64,000 nucleotides of DNA from Sulfitobacter sabulilitoris (GTDB taxonomy: Bacteria; Pseudomonadota; Alphaproteobacteria; Rhodobacterales; Rhodobacteraceae), in assembly GCF_005887615.1 (NCBI RefSeq), contig NZ_VANS01000005.1, positions 1-64,000 of the forward strand, given 5' to 3'. This document shows, in pieces, positions 33,815 through 42,994 of this stretch. Position 1 is the stretch's first letter. Every line of letters starts with the position of its first letter. Below the pieces are notes generated by a model. The model saw only the letters and a list, made by a program, of their open reading frames with translations, was not told the origin of the DNA and ran no database searches. A program made the translations under genes and the position numbers.

Positions 33815-34744
33815 ATGCTGCTGCGATACATCTTCTTTCGGGCGCTGATGCTGATCCCGGTGTCGATCTCGATCTCGGTCGTCATCTTCATGATCGTGCA
33901 CCTGCTGCCAGGCGATCCCATCGACAACCTGATCCGCGTCGGGTCCTCCCCGGATGATCGCGCGGCGCTGATCACCAAGTACGGGCTCGATCAACCGCTG
34001 GTGGTCCAGTATTTCAAATGGATCGGCGCGATGTTCCAGGGCGATTTCGGCGAGGCCATCGTGCTGCGCCGCCCCGTCGCCGACCTGATCGCGCAGAACC
34101 TGCCCTACAGCCTGACCCTGGGCGGTCTGGCCTTTGCCTTCTCCAGCATCGTCGGGATCATCCTCGGCACCATCTCGGCCACGACCCGTTCGACCCTCGT
34201 CGAGCAGGTCGTGCGCGGCTTCATTCTGCTGGGCTCGACCGTGCCGGGGTTCTGGCTGGCGCTGCTGATGATCCTGTTCTTCGCGGTGCAACTGCAATGG
34301 TTTCCCGTTTCGGGCGCCAAGGGTTGGGACAGTCTGGTGCTGCCGGTTCTGACCATCGGCTTCGGCGGGGTCGCACTGGTCGCGCGGGTCACGCGCGTGG
34401 CGCTGCTGGATGCGCGGCGCGAGGATTTCGTGACACTGCTGCACGCCAAGGGCCTGCCCGCGCGCGCCATCCTGACCGGTCACCTGATGCCGCACGCGAT
34501 GTTGCCGGTCGTCACCATCCTGGCGCTGCGCATCGGCTGGATCCTGGGCGGTGCGGTCACGGTGGAATTCGTCTTTGGCCGCCCCGGATTGGGATCGCTG
34601 CTGATCCGCGCGCTGGGGCAGCGCGACTATCCGGTCGTGCAGGGCTGTCTGCTGATGCTGGCGCTGGCAGTCATGCTGGGCACGCTGATCGGCGACGTGG
34701 CGCAGGCCGCAATGGATCCACGCATCAGAGAGGCAAAGAAATGA
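33815..34744 (+). CDS. Peptide ABC transporter permease (DppB type)
   Basis: 309 residues from ATG 33815. Six membrane helices; IIFMIVHLLPGDPIDNLI and the EAA-like loop DFVTLLHAKGLPARAILTGH. Inner-membrane channel half. Stop overlaps the DppC start by ATGA. Confidence 0.94.
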   Translation: MLLRYIFFRALMLIPVSISISVVIFMIVHLLPGDPIDNLIRVGSSPDDRAALITKYGLDQPLVVQYFKWIGAMFQGDFGEAIVLRRPVADLIAQNLPYSLTLGGLAFAFSSIVGIILGTISATTRSTLVEQVVRGFILLGSTVPGFWLALLMILFFAVQLQWFPVSGAKGWDSLVLPVLTIGFGGVALVARVTRVALLDARREDFVTLLHAKGLPARAILTGHLMPHAMLPVVTILALRIGWILGGAVTVEFVFGRPGLGSLLIRALGQRDYPVVQGCLLMLALAVMLGTLIGDVAQAAMDPRIREAKK

Positions 34745-35625
34745 CGTCAATGACAGGCACCGCCGCCCGCGCCATGGCCGGGTTCGGAAACACCTCGCTG
34801 GGGCGCGCCTTTGGCTCGTGGCTGGGCAAGATCGCCGGCGGGTTCTTGATCCTGCTGGTTCTGGTGGCCATCTTCGCGCCCTGGATCACCCCCTTCGACT
34901 ATGCCGCGCAGGACCTGATGAACGGCAACGCCCCGCCGGGCTGGCCGCATCTTCTGGGCACCGACCAGTTCGGCCGCGACGTGCTGAGCCGCGTCATCTA
35001 CGGCGCGCGCACGTCGCTGTCGGTCAGCGCCACGGCAATCGCCATTTCCATCGCCGTGGGCATGACGCTGGGGGCCGCCGCGGGATATTTCGGCGGCCTG
35101 TTCGAACGCGCCGTGATGACGGTGGTGGATCTGACGTGGTCCTTCCCCGACATCCTGATCGCGCTGATCTTCGTCGCCATCATCGGGCCGGGCCTGACCT
35201 CGACGACATTCGCCATCGCGATTGCCTATCTCGCGCAATTCACCCGTCTGACGCGGGCCCAGATCGTGCGCCTCAAGCGCGAGACGTTTATCGAGGCGAC
35301 CATCAACCTCGGGGCCAAACCCCGGCACATCCTGCAATATCACCTGCTGCCCAACGCCATCGCCCCGGTCATCGTGGTGGGGATGCTGGCCATCGGCGAC
35401 GGTATCGTTCTCGAGGCGACGCTGGGCTTTTTCGGCCTTGGCGCGCAGCCCCCGACGCCGAGCTGGGGCGCGATGATGTCGAGCGGCACGGCGCAATTGT
35501 TCCTCAGCCCCTGGGTCATCATCTTTCCCGGCGTGGTCGTCGCCGTCACGGTGATCGCCGTGAACCTCTTTGGCGATGAGTTGATCCGCGCGCTGGACAT
35601 CCGCGACCGGATCAGGGGGGCCTGA
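34741..35625 (+). CDS. Peptide ABC transporter permease (DppC type)
   Basis: 294 residues from ATG 34741 (ATGA overlap with DppB). N-terminal OppC region with AIFAPWITPFDYAAQDL and GTDQFGRDVLSRVIYGART, EAA loop IEATINLGAKPRHILQYHLL. Second channel half of the importer. Confidence 0.94.
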   Translation: MTSMTGTAARAMAGFGNTSLGRAFGSWLGKIAGGFLILLVLVAIFAPWITPFDYAAQDLMNGNAPPGWPHLLGTDQFGRDVLSRVIYGARTSLSVSATAIAISIAVGMTLGAAAGYFGGLFERAVMTVVDLTWSFPDILIALIFVAIIGPGLTSTTFAIAIAYLAQFTRLTRAQIVRLKRETFIEATINLGAKPRHILQYHLLPNAIAPVIVVGMLAIGDGIVLEATLGFFGLGAQPPTPSWGAMMSSGTAQLFLSPWVIIFPGVVVAVTVIAVNLFGDELIRALDIRDRIRGA

Positions 35626-35628
35626 GCG

Positions 35629-36579
35629 ATGCTGGAAGTCAGCAATCTGGAGGTCGCCTTCGGCCCCGTGGCACCGCTCTCGGGTGTCAGCTTCGCGCTC
35701 GACAAGGGCGAGACGCTGGGCATCGTCGGGGAAAGCGGATCGGGCAAATCCCTGACCGCGATGAGCGTGATGGGCCTGTTGCCGCTGTCGGGCGGGCGGA
35801 TCACCGCAGGCTCCATCGTCTTTGACGGACAGGAGCTGACCACCCTGTCGGAACCGGCCTATCGCCGGCTGCGCGGCGGGCGCATCGGCCTCATTACCCA
35901 GAACCCGATGACCTCGCTCGATCCGCTGCAAAAGATCGGGCCGCAGGTCGACAAGGTGGCGGTGCTGCATCTGGGGATGACCGCCCGCGAGGCGCGGGCC
36001 CGCACGGTCGAGATCCTGGGCACGCTGCGCATCCCCGAACCCGCGCTGATCTGCGAGCGTTATCCGCACCAGATGTCGGGCGGCATGAAACAGCGGATCG
36101 TCATCGCGATGGCGCTGGCGGCGGACCCCGACGTGCTGGTCGCGGATGAGCCGACGACCGCGCTGGATGTGACGGTGCAGGCGCAGATCATCCGCCTGCT
36201 CGACGATCTGGTCAAGGAACGCGATCTGTCGCTGGTGCTGATCACCCACGACATGAGCGTGGTGGCCCAGACCTGCGACAAGGTCGTGGTGATGTACGCC
36301 GGGCGCGCCATCGAACACGGGCCGGTCGGGGCGATCTTCGGCGCGCCCCAGCACCCCTATACGCAGGCGCTGATCGGCTGCATTCCCAAGGGGCTTGGGC
36401 AGGACGAACAGTTGACCGGCATCCCCGGCACGGTGCCCACGGTGCTGAATTACCCCAAGGGCTGCCCGTTTCACCCGCGCTGCCCCCGTGCGCAGGGCAT
36501 CTGCGCCACCGACCGCCCGGCGCATGTCACCCAAGGCGACAGCGCCGTCGCCTGCCATTTCCCCGGAGAGCGCGCATGA
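35629..36579 (+). CDS. Peptide ABC transporter ATPase (DppD type)
   Basis: 316 residues. Walker A VGESGSGKSLTAMSVMG, signature MSGGMKQRIVIAMALA, Walker B VLVADEPTTALD, and the C-terminal FeS-like CPFHPRCPRAQGIC region typical of DppD/OppD. Its stop overlaps dppF-type start. Confidence 0.94.
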   Translation: MLEVSNLEVAFGPVAPLSGVSFALDKGETLGIVGESGSGKSLTAMSVMGLLPLSGGRITAGSIVFDGQELTTLSEPAYRRLRGGRIGLITQNPMTSLDPLQKIGPQVDKVAVLHLGMTAREARARTVEILGTLRIPEPALICERYPHQMSGGMKQRIVIAMALAADPDVLVADEPTTALDVTVQAQIIRLLDDLVKERDLSLVLITHDMSVVAQTCDKVVVMYAGRAIEHGPVGAIFGAPQHPYTQALIGCIPKGLGQDEQLTGIPGTVPTVLNYPKGCPFHPRCPRAQGICATDRPAHVTQGDSAVACHFPGERA

Positions 36580-37529
36580 CCCACCAGCTTGAAGTGCGCA
36601 ACCTGTCCAAGCAGTTCTCCAGCCCCGGCGGGCCGTTCCGCCGCGCGCGGGTGATGCATGCGGTCAACGACGTGTCTTTCGATCTGCCCAAGGGGCGGGT
36701 GATCGGCGTGGTGGGCGAAAGCGGCTGCGGCAAGTCCACGCTGGCCCGGCTGATCCTGCGGCTGATCGAACCGACGACCGGCACGCTGCATTTCGAAGGC
36801 CAGGATCTGCGCGCCAAATCCGCCGCCGAGATGCGCCGCCTGCGCGCCGATATGCAGATGGTGTTTCAAGACCCCTACTCGGCCATCGATCCGCGCTACA
36901 CCGTCGCCCGCGCGGTGATGGAGCCCTTCGAGGTGCAGGGCCGCAAGCCGCAGGGCAGCGCCGCCGAAGAGGTGGACAAACTGCTGAGCATGGTCGGCCT
37001 CAACCCCGGTCTGGCGGGCAGCTATCCGCACCAGATTTCCGGCGGGCAGAAGCAGCGCGTCGGCATTGCCCGCGCGCTGGCGTTGCGCCCATCGCTGCTG
37101 GTGCTGGACGAGCCGACCGCATCGCTGGACGTGTCGGTGCAGGCGCAGATCATCAGCCTGCTGGAACAGCTGCGCGACGACCTCGGCCTGACCTATCTTT
37201 TCATCAGCCACGATCTGAGCCTCGTGCGGTATTTCTGCGACGAAATCCTGGTGATGTACCTGGGCCGCGTGGTCGAAGCCCTGCCCGATACCGGGCTTGC
37301 CGCGCGCCACCCCTACACCAAGACGCTGATGGACAGCACCTTTGCCCCGGACCCGGCACAGCGCCGGGTGATCGCGCCGCTGGAGGGCGAGGTACCCAGC
37401 CCCTTCAACCTGCCGCCCGGCTGCGCCTTTGCCGACCGGTGTCCGCAGGCGAGCGATCTGTGCCGGACCCAAACTCCTGAACTCGCGGCGCGGGACGGTC
37501 ACGCCGTCGCCTGCCATCACCCCCTCTGA
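36576..37529 (+). CDS. Peptide ABC transporter ATPase (DppF type)
   Basis: 317 residues. Walker A VGESGCGKSTLARLIL, signature ISGGQKQRVGIARALA, Walker B LLVLDEPTASLD, and C-terminal cysteines in GCAFADRCPQASDLC. Partner of the preceding DppD subunit. Starts four bases inside the end of dppD-type gene (ATGA). Confidence 0.94.
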   Translation: MTHQLEVRNLSKQFSSPGGPFRRARVMHAVNDVSFDLPKGRVIGVVGESGCGKSTLARLILRLIEPTTGTLHFEGQDLRAKSAAEMRRLRADMQMVFQDPYSAIDPRYTVARAVMEPFEVQGRKPQGSAAEEVDKLLSMVGLNPGLAGSYPHQISGGQKQRVGIARALALRPSLLVLDEPTASLDVSVQAQIISLLEQLRDDLGLTYLFISHDLSLVRYFCDEILVMYLGRVVEALPDTGLAARHPYTKTLMDSTFAPDPAQRRVIAPLEGEVPSPFNLPPGCAFADRCPQASDLCRTQTPELAARDGHAVACHHPL

Positions 37530-37541
37530 AGGACCGATCCC

Positions 37542-39029
37542 TTGCCCGCTCGCATTCTGACTGCCGAAATTTCGCACGAAACCAATACGTTCAATATCCG
37601 TCCGACAGACATTGCGGCGTTTCAGGACCGGTTTCTGCTGGATGGTCCGGCGGCGATTGCCGCACGGGGGGCCAGCAACACCGAACTTGCCGGGGTGCTT
37701 GAAACCGCGCGGCGGCACGGATGGGACATGACCCACGTGATCAGCGCCGGCGCGGGACCGGGCGGTCGGGTGACCGACGATGCCTTTGACCAGATCTGCG
37801 CGCCGCTGATGCAGGCGGCGGACAAGGGTGGATGGGACGGCATCCTTTTGATGTTGCACGGCGCCATGGTCACGGCATCGCATGACGACGGCGAAGGCGA
37901 GATCCTGCGGCGGCTCCGCCGGATCGTCGGGCCTGACCTTCCGATCGCGGTCACGCTTGATCCGCATGCGAATGTCAGCACCGCCATGTGCGAGCTTGCG
38001 CAGATCCTCGTCTCCTTTACCACGTATCCGCATGTGGATGTCCGCGCCACCGGGCAGCGCGTGGCCGAACTGCTGCACCGCACCATCGGCGGCGACATCA
38101 CCCCACGCACCCTGCGCGCCCACCGCCCCATGCTGGAAGAGGCGAACGGCGGGCGCACCGATATCGGCCCGATGATCGAACGCCACGCCCTCGCGCGCGC
38201 GTTCGAGGCGCGCAAGGGCGTCTATGCCGTCAGCATCAACGGCGCCTTTCCCTGCGCCGACATCGCCGAGGTCGGACCCACCGTTCTGGTCACCGCCGAG
38301 GCCGGACTGGCGGGGGCGCAGGACATGGGCGAAGAGATCGCCGACGACATCTGGCTGCGCCGCGACGAGGCGCTGAATTCCTACCTGAGCGTGACGCAGG
38401 CCGCCGCGATCGCCGCGACATGGAAACCGGGCAGCGGCCCGCTGATCATTGCCGACTATGCCGACAACCCCGGATCGGGGGCCTACGGCGATGCCACGGC
38501 ATTGCTGGGCGCGTTGCTGGACGCCGGGGTCGGCGATGCCTGTTTCGGCCCGCTGATCGATGCCGAGGCGGCGGCGATGCTTCAGACCGGGGACGTCGGA
38601 TCGACCCGGACATTGCGCCTGGGCGGCAGGACCGCGCCGCAGTTCGGCGGTGGCCCGTTGGAGGTCACCGGAACCCTGATGTGGCGCGGCGATGGCCGGG
38701 TGACGGGCAGCGGCCCCATCCTGGGCGGCCTGCAACGGAGCTTCGGACCAACGGCCGTCATGCGGGTCGATGGCGTCGATATCCTCATTGTCACCATTGC
38801 GCATCAGATGCTGGATCTGCGCCAGTTCGAGACCTTCGGCATCAATCCGTCCGCGCTGCGCGTGGTCGCATTGAAATCGATGCAGCATTTCCGGGCGGCC
38901 TTTGCGCCGATTGCCGGACGGATCATCGTGTGCGACAGCGGCGCGTTGTGCACGGTCGACTACGCGCAGATGCCATATGGGACGGTGCCGCGCCCGATAT
39001 ATCCGCTGGACCGCGGCGAAGGCGGCTGA
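37542..39029 (+). CDS. mlrC: M81-family metallopeptidase (MlrC-like)
   Basis: 495 residues from TTG 37542 (AAGGA nine bases upstream; LPARILTAEISHETNTF fits the family N-terminus). MlrC proteins degrade small peptides; the type member finishes breakdown of the cyanotoxin microcystin. Motifs: EISHETNTF, LHGAMVTASHDDGEGEILR, VTLDPHANVS, TYPHVDVRATGQRVAE, and PGSGAYGDATALLGALLDAG. A Zn enzyme in the cytosol acting on products brought in by the DppBCDF-type importer. Confidence 0.88.
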   Translation: MPARILTAEISHETNTFNIRPTDIAAFQDRFLLDGPAAIAARGASNTELAGVLETARRHGWDMTHVISAGAGPGGRVTDDAFDQICAPLMQAADKGGWDGILLMLHGAMVTASHDDGEGEILRRLRRIVGPDLPIAVTLDPHANVSTAMCELAQILVSFTTYPHVDVRATGQRVAELLHRTIGGDITPRTLRAHRPMLEEANGGRTDIGPMIERHALARAFEARKGVYAVSINGAFPCADIAEVGPTVLVTAEAGLAGAQDMGEEIADDIWLRRDEALNSYLSVTQAAAIAATWKPGSGPLIIADYADNPGSGAYGDATALLGALLDAGVGDACFGPLIDAEAAAMLQTGDVGSTRTLRLGGRTAPQFGGGPLEVTGTLMWRGDGRVTGSGPILGGLQRSFGPTAVMRVDGVDILIVTIAHQMLDLRQFETFGINPSALRVVALKSMQHFRAAFAPIAGRIIVCDSGALCTVDYAQMPYGTVPRPIYPLDRGEGG

Positions 39030-39080
39030 CACCGGCATCGCAGGTCCGCGGGCACGTGACGACGGCGCGCCACCCTCGGG

Positions 39081-40922
39081 TCAGGCCCGTTGCTGGCGGC
39101 CCCCATCACCTTCGGGCACCAGATCCTTTTTGTAGGCCACGAGATCGGCGTCGGTCAGGGTCTCGCGGTCCAGCAAGTCGCGGGCCGACCGCTCCAGCAG
39201 ATCGCGATTGGCCTCGAGAAGCGCGAACACCCTGTCGTAGACGGTGTTGATCGTGGTGCGCACGGACGCGTCGATAAGCGCGGCGGTGGCGTCGCTATAG
39301 GCGGCCTCCGCCCTGGCGTTGCGGTACTGATCCAGAAAGTCGCGCTTGGCCTCTTCGTAGCTGACAAAGCCCAGATCCTCGTTCATGCCGTAGCGCGTGG
39401 CCATCGACCTTGCGATATCCGTCGCCTTCGCCAGATCGTCCGATGCGCCGGTGGACAGATGCCCAAAGACCAGCCCCTCGGCGGCGCGTCCGCCCAGCAG
39501 GACGGCGATCTTGTTCTCCAACTCTTCGCGGGTCATCACGAAGCGGTCTTCGGTGGGGCGCTGGATGGTGTAGCCAAGCGCCCCGACCCCACGCGGGATG
39601 ATAGAGACCTTGTGCACCTCGTCGACGCCCGGCAACGCCATGGCCGTCAGGGCGTGCCCCATCTCGTGATACGCGACGATTTCCCGTTCGCGCGGATTCA
39701 AGAGCCGGTTGCGCTTTTCAAGCCCCGCCACGATGCGCTCTATCGCGTTGGTGAAATCGACCATGCCGACCCGGTCCGCCCGCCGCCGCGTGGCCAAAAG
39801 CGCCGCTTCGTTCACCAGGTTGGCAAGGTCGGCCCCCGAGAAGCCGGTTGTCAGGGCGGCGATCTGTTCGGGCTTCACGTCCGACGCGACCCTGATCTTC
39901 TTCATGTGCACATTGAGGATCGCGACCCGGCCCGCGCGATCGGGGCGGTCCACCAGGATTTGCCGGTCGAACCGGCCCGCGCGCAGCAGCGCCGGGTCGA
40001 GGATTTCGGGGCGGTTGGTGGCCGCCAGAAGGACCAGTCCGCCGGAAGGATCGAAGCCGTCCATCTCGGTCAGAAGCTGGTTCAGCGTCTGCTCACGCTC
40101 GTCGTGCCCGCCAAGGCCCGGCATGCTGCCACGGGCACGGCCCAGCGCGTCGAGTTCGTCGACGAAAATGATCGCCGGCGCCTTCGATCGCGCCTGCTCG
40201 AACAGATCGCGAACCCGCGCCGCGCCGACCCCTACGAACATTTCGACGAATTCCGATCCCGAGATGGAAAAGAACGGCACCTCCGCCTCGCCGGCGACGG
40301 CGCGCGCCAGCATCGTCTTGCCGGTGCCGGGCGGCCCCACCAGCAGGACCCCCTTGGGCATGCGCGCGCCCAAAGCGCCATAGCCGTCGGGATCTTTCAG
40401 GAATTCCACGATCTCCTGAAGTTCGGTCTTCGCCTCGTCCACACCGGCCACATCGTCGAACTGGATCTTTGTGTCGGTCTCGACGTAGATCTTCGCGCGG
40501 CTCTTGCCGATCGACATGAAGCCGCCAAAGCCCTGATTTTCGGCGAACTTGCGGATCAGCAAGACCCACAGTCCGAAAAACACGAGCGCGGGCACGACCC
40601 AGGACAAAAGCGCGCCAAGCCATGTGTTCTCCGCGGCTCCGGTATAGGTGATATTCCGGTCGCGCAGCATATCGGACAGCCCCGGCGCGACCGGTGTCGT
40701 GACAAAATCCGTCTTGCCGTTCTGCGGGCTCGTGAAAGTCCCCCTGATCGTATCCGAGCCGATCACGACAGTGTCGACCAGCCCGTCCTCGACATATTGC
40801 TCGAACCGGCTGAAGGGGATCGCCTCGATGGCCTGCGACCGCATCCACAGATCCTGAAGCAGCAAGACGCCCAGGAACGCCAGAATGAAATACCACAGAT
40901 TGATCTTGCTCTTCTGGTCCAT
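39081..40922 (-). CDS. ftsH: Accessory ATP-dependent zinc protease FtsH
   Basis: 613 residues from ATG 40922 ([10 protein letters not shown]); the longer frame to 41060 reads through the promoter. Two membrane segments (8-24, 101-123) flank a periplasmic domain. AAA+: Walker A GPPGTGKT (196-203), Walker [11 protein letters not shown] (251-260), [21 protein letters not shown], then Zn motif HEMGH (419-423; the usual sequence is HEAGH) and the third ligand in [10 protein letters not shown]. Degrades damaged membrane and regulatory proteins. Next to the sHSP genes it looks like a stress paralogue, not the housekeeping copy. Confidence 0.9.
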   Translation of the reverse strand: MDQKSKINLWYFILAFLGVLLLQDLWMRSQAIEAIPFSRFEQYVEDGLVDTVVIGSDTIRGTFTSPQNGKTDFVTTPVAPGLSDMLRDRNITYTGAAENTWLGALLSWVVPALVFFGLWVLLIRKFAENQGFGGFMSIGKSRAKIYVETDTKIQFDDVAGVDEAKTELQEIVEFLKDPDGYGALGARMPKGVLLVGPPGTGKTMLARAVAGEAEVPFFSISGSEFVEMFVGVGAARVRDLFEQARSKAPAIIFVDELDALGRARGSMPGLGGHDEREQTLNQLLTEMDGFDPSGGLVLLAATNRPEILDPALLRAGRFDRQILVDRPDRAGRVAILNVHMKKIRVASDVKPEQIAALTTGFSGADLANLVNEAALLATRRRADRVGMVDFTNAIERIVAGLEKRNRLLNPREREIVAYHEMGHALTAMALPGVDEVHKVSIIPRGVGALGYTIQRPTEDRFVMTREELENKIAVLLGGRAAEGLVFGHLSTGASDDLAKATDIARSMATRYGMNEDLGFVSYEEAKRDFLDQYRNARAEAAYSDATAALIDASVRTTINTVYDRVFALLEANRDLLERSARDLLDRETLTDADLVAYKKDLVPEGDGGRQQRA

Positions 40923-41280
40923 GTCCCACCTCCTCGCGGACCTCGGTTCATTCGACTCCCGATGTGGGCATCGTCGGGTTTTTTTCCAGAGCGGGCTTGA
41001 CAACCGATAACCCGGTTTCCACATCAATTTTGTTTGGGGATGCCGATGGCGGGTCTCCACGTAACGTGCAGCAGGCGATTGGCGTTTAGTGATCGCGGCC
41101 CTGCCCGTCCCGACGATTTGGCGCGGGTTTTCGCACCACGTCTTTCATGTTGCCTGTTTGTTGCAACCCGCCTCATCGACCTCTCCAACACGTGCCGGTC
41201 CCGGTCTGCCATTTCCATGGTCGACGCAAACCCGTGGCCCGTGGGTCGGCTTGGTTCAAGCAATGGAAAGGAGGACGACA
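40923..41280 (+). promoter_or_regulatory. Divergent stress-gene control region
   Basis: 358 bases between ftsH and the first hsp20 gene. It includes CTTGAC at 40996-41001 and CCACATCA about 18 bases on, a weak RpoH-like arrangement, and a short GCTTG/CAAGC hairpin (about 41249-41262) just before the hsp20 SD. No convincing ROSE-type thermometer was folded by eye. Confidence 0.35.
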
Positions 41281-41721
41281 ATGCTTCACACTCGTTTCGG
41301 CCCCTTCGGCGCGGGCGATCCGTTCGCCGACATGCGCCGCGTTCAGGGCGAAATGAACAGGCTGTTCGACGGTCTGGGCACATCCCGGCGCACGTCGGTC
41401 TACCCGCCGGTGAATTTCTGGATCGGGGAAGACAGCATCGTGATGACCACCGAACTGCCGGGGCTTTCGGAAAGCGACATCGACCTGGTGGTCCAGGACA
41501 CGGTGGTTTCGATCCGGGGCGAATTCACCGATCGCGACACCGACGAGGAGATCGCCTGGCACCGTCGCGAGCGGCCCAAGGGGAAATTCTCCCGGTCGGT
41601 CGAACTGCCGTTCCGCATCGACGCCGAACAGGTCGATGCCCGGTTCGAGCACGGCGTTCTGACGGTCGAAATGCAGCGACCCGAGGATGAAAAGCCCAAG
41701 CGTATCCAGATCAAATCGTAA
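41281..41721 (+). CDS. Small heat-shock protein Hsp20 (1)
   Basis: 146 residues from ATG 41281, SD GGAGGACGA. Alpha-crystallin domain (about 45-140): SIVMTTELPGLSESDIDLVV, SIRGEFTDRD and the C-terminal FEHGVLTVEMQRPEDEKPKR with IQI-type tail. Holdase chaperone that keeps unfolding proteins soluble. First of three tandem paralogues. Confidence 0.93.
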   Translation: MLHTRFGPFGAGDPFADMRRVQGEMNRLFDGLGTSRRTSVYPPVNFWIGEDSIVMTTELPGLSESDIDLVVQDTVVSIRGEFTDRDTDEEIAWHRRERPKGKFSRSVELPFRIDAEQVDARFEHGVLTVEMQRPEDEKPKRIQIKS

Positions 41722-41746
41722 ACCCGCCAAAGAAAGGAGGACGAAA

Positions 41747-42148
41747 ATGGCACAGGAACTGACACCCGAAGGCGGCCGCGACATGGCCGCGCAAACTGCG
41801 GCTGGCACCCCGATGGACGCAACCTTCACCCCGGCGGTGGACATCTTCGAGAAGGGCGACACGACGGTGATCCTCGCGGATATGCCCGGCGTCGCGCCCG
41901 ACGATGTGGACGTCACGCTCGAGCGCCAGGTGCTGACCCTGACGGGACGCGTCAAGCGTCACGTGCCCGAGGGCTACCGCCGCCTGTCGTCGGAATATCG
42001 CGAAGGCGACTACAGCCGGGTCTTTACGCTGTCGGATGCGGTTGATCAGGACCAGATCAAGGCCGATTTCAGGAATGGCGTTCTGCGGCTGGAACTGCCT
42101 CGGGCGGCCGAAGCGAAGCCGAAGAAAATCACCGTCAAAGCAGCCTGA
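41747..42148 (+). CDS. Small heat-shock protein Hsp20 (2)
   Basis: 133 residues from ATG 41747 (SD aaaggaggacg; the longer frame from 41687 is in the preceding gene). Alpha-crystallin domain with TTVILADMPGVAPDDVDVTL, LTLTGRVKRH and FRNGVLRLELPRAAEAKPKK. Somewhat different from the first copy, so the two likely form mixed oligomers. Confidence 0.92.
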   Translation: MAQELTPEGGRDMAAQTAAGTPMDATFTPAVDIFEKGDTTVILADMPGVAPDDVDVTLERQVLTLTGRVKRHVPEGYRRLSSEYREGDYSRVFTLSDAVDQDQIKADFRNGVLRLELPRAAEAKPKKITVKAA

Positions 42149-42175
42149 CCGAACCAGGGAAAGGAGGATGACATC

Positions 42176-42685
42176 ATGCAGATCGGCGATCTTATCCCCT
42201 GGGGGCGTGACAAGGACAAGCCCCCCGCCAACGACGACCTGAGCCCGAACACTCCGCTGGCCACCTTGCAGCGCGACATCAACACCGTGTTCGAGGAGTT
42301 CTGGCAGCGCGTCGAGAAAGGGTGGAGCGGTCGAACCGGCGCTATCGGACCGTTCGGCCCCAGCACCGACGTCGCGGAGACCGACGACAGCGTCGAGGTC
42401 GCGGTCGAATTGCCGGGCATGGCCGAGGACGACATCGAAATCCTTCTGTCCGGCGACGCGATGACGATCCGAGGCGAAAAGAAGGTGGCGAGCGAGGAAA
42501 AACGCAAGGGCGTCTATATGTCCGAGCGGTCCTACGGAAGCTTTTATCGCACCATACCGCTGCCACCGGGCGTCGACACCGACAAGGCGCAGGCGCGGTT
42601 CAAGCGCGGTGTCCTGACGGTCACGCTGCCGAAGTCGGCCGAAGCCCAGGCGCGGGTCAAGCGAATCCCGGTAAAAGCGGCCTGA
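42176..42685 (+). CDS. Small heat-shock protein Hsp20 (3)
   Basis: 169 residues from ATG 42176, SD AAAGGAGGATG. Longer N-terminal arm (GDLIPWGRDKDKPPA, then NTVFEEFWQRVEKGW), alpha-crystallin core DDSVEVAVELPGMAEDDIEI, FKRGVLTVTLPKSAEA. Third member of the cluster; followed by a strong GC hairpin. Confidence 0.92.
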   Translation: MQIGDLIPWGRDKDKPPANDDLSPNTPLATLQRDINTVFEEFWQRVEKGWSGRTGAIGPFGPSTDVAETDDSVEVAVELPGMAEDDIEILLSGDAMTIRGEKKVASEEKRKGVYMSERSYGSFYRTIPLPPGVDTDKAQARFKRGVLTVTLPKSAEAQARVKRIPVKAA

Positions 42686-42994
42686 ACAACCGGGCGGCCG
42701 GCATTGCCCGGCCGCCCGACCGACGCAGAAAGGAACGACGTCATTGCCGCGATCCGGCGCATCGACACCGGCAATCGGCATGGTCGCCCTGGCCCCTGTC
42801 CCGACTGAATCGACCCTCCTTGCCGATGCCACCCCCACCAGGCACCGGCAGGGCATTGAGAGGGTCAGGGGTCGATTTTTCGCGATCGGGCCCTGATTGC
42901 GAGGGGCCGAAAACCGTCTGACGTCAGCCCCTTTGGGGGCGGGTGGCCGCGAAACGGTCCGGTCACCGCGTCCGCCCGTTCAAGGAGACACAGG
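42686..42994 (+). other. Intergenic region before degP-type gene
   Basis: 309 bases without a gene. It begins with a GC-rich hairpin and otherwise shows no protein-coding pattern; a weak GTCAGGGGTCGA-type stretch and gaggggccgaaa occur near 42863-42910. It probably carries the promoter for the protease gene. Confidence 0.35.
42691..42718 (+). terminator. Strong GC hairpin after hsp20 genes
   Basis: CGGGCGGCCGG (42691-42701) pairs with CCGGCCGCCCG (42708-42718) around a short loop. No T tract follows, so it may be a transcription attenuator or an mRNA end stabiliser, not a classic terminator. Confidence 0.55.

Noticed and set aside
32195-34750. 851-residue minus-strand frame
   Set aside because: High-GC antisense frame across the substrate-binding and permease genes; no recognised domain.
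36471-39038. 855-residue minus-strand frame
   Set aside because: Antisense of dppF-type and mlrC genes; composition typical of a shadow.
40996-41025. RpoH promoter for hsp20 (CTTGAC and CCACATCA)
   Set aside because: The -10 part is poor and the distance to the start is long; kept only as a weak note in the region entry.
42863-42900. CAGGGGTCGA/CCCTG hairpin near degP
   Set aside because: The stem is short and interrupted; no function supported.
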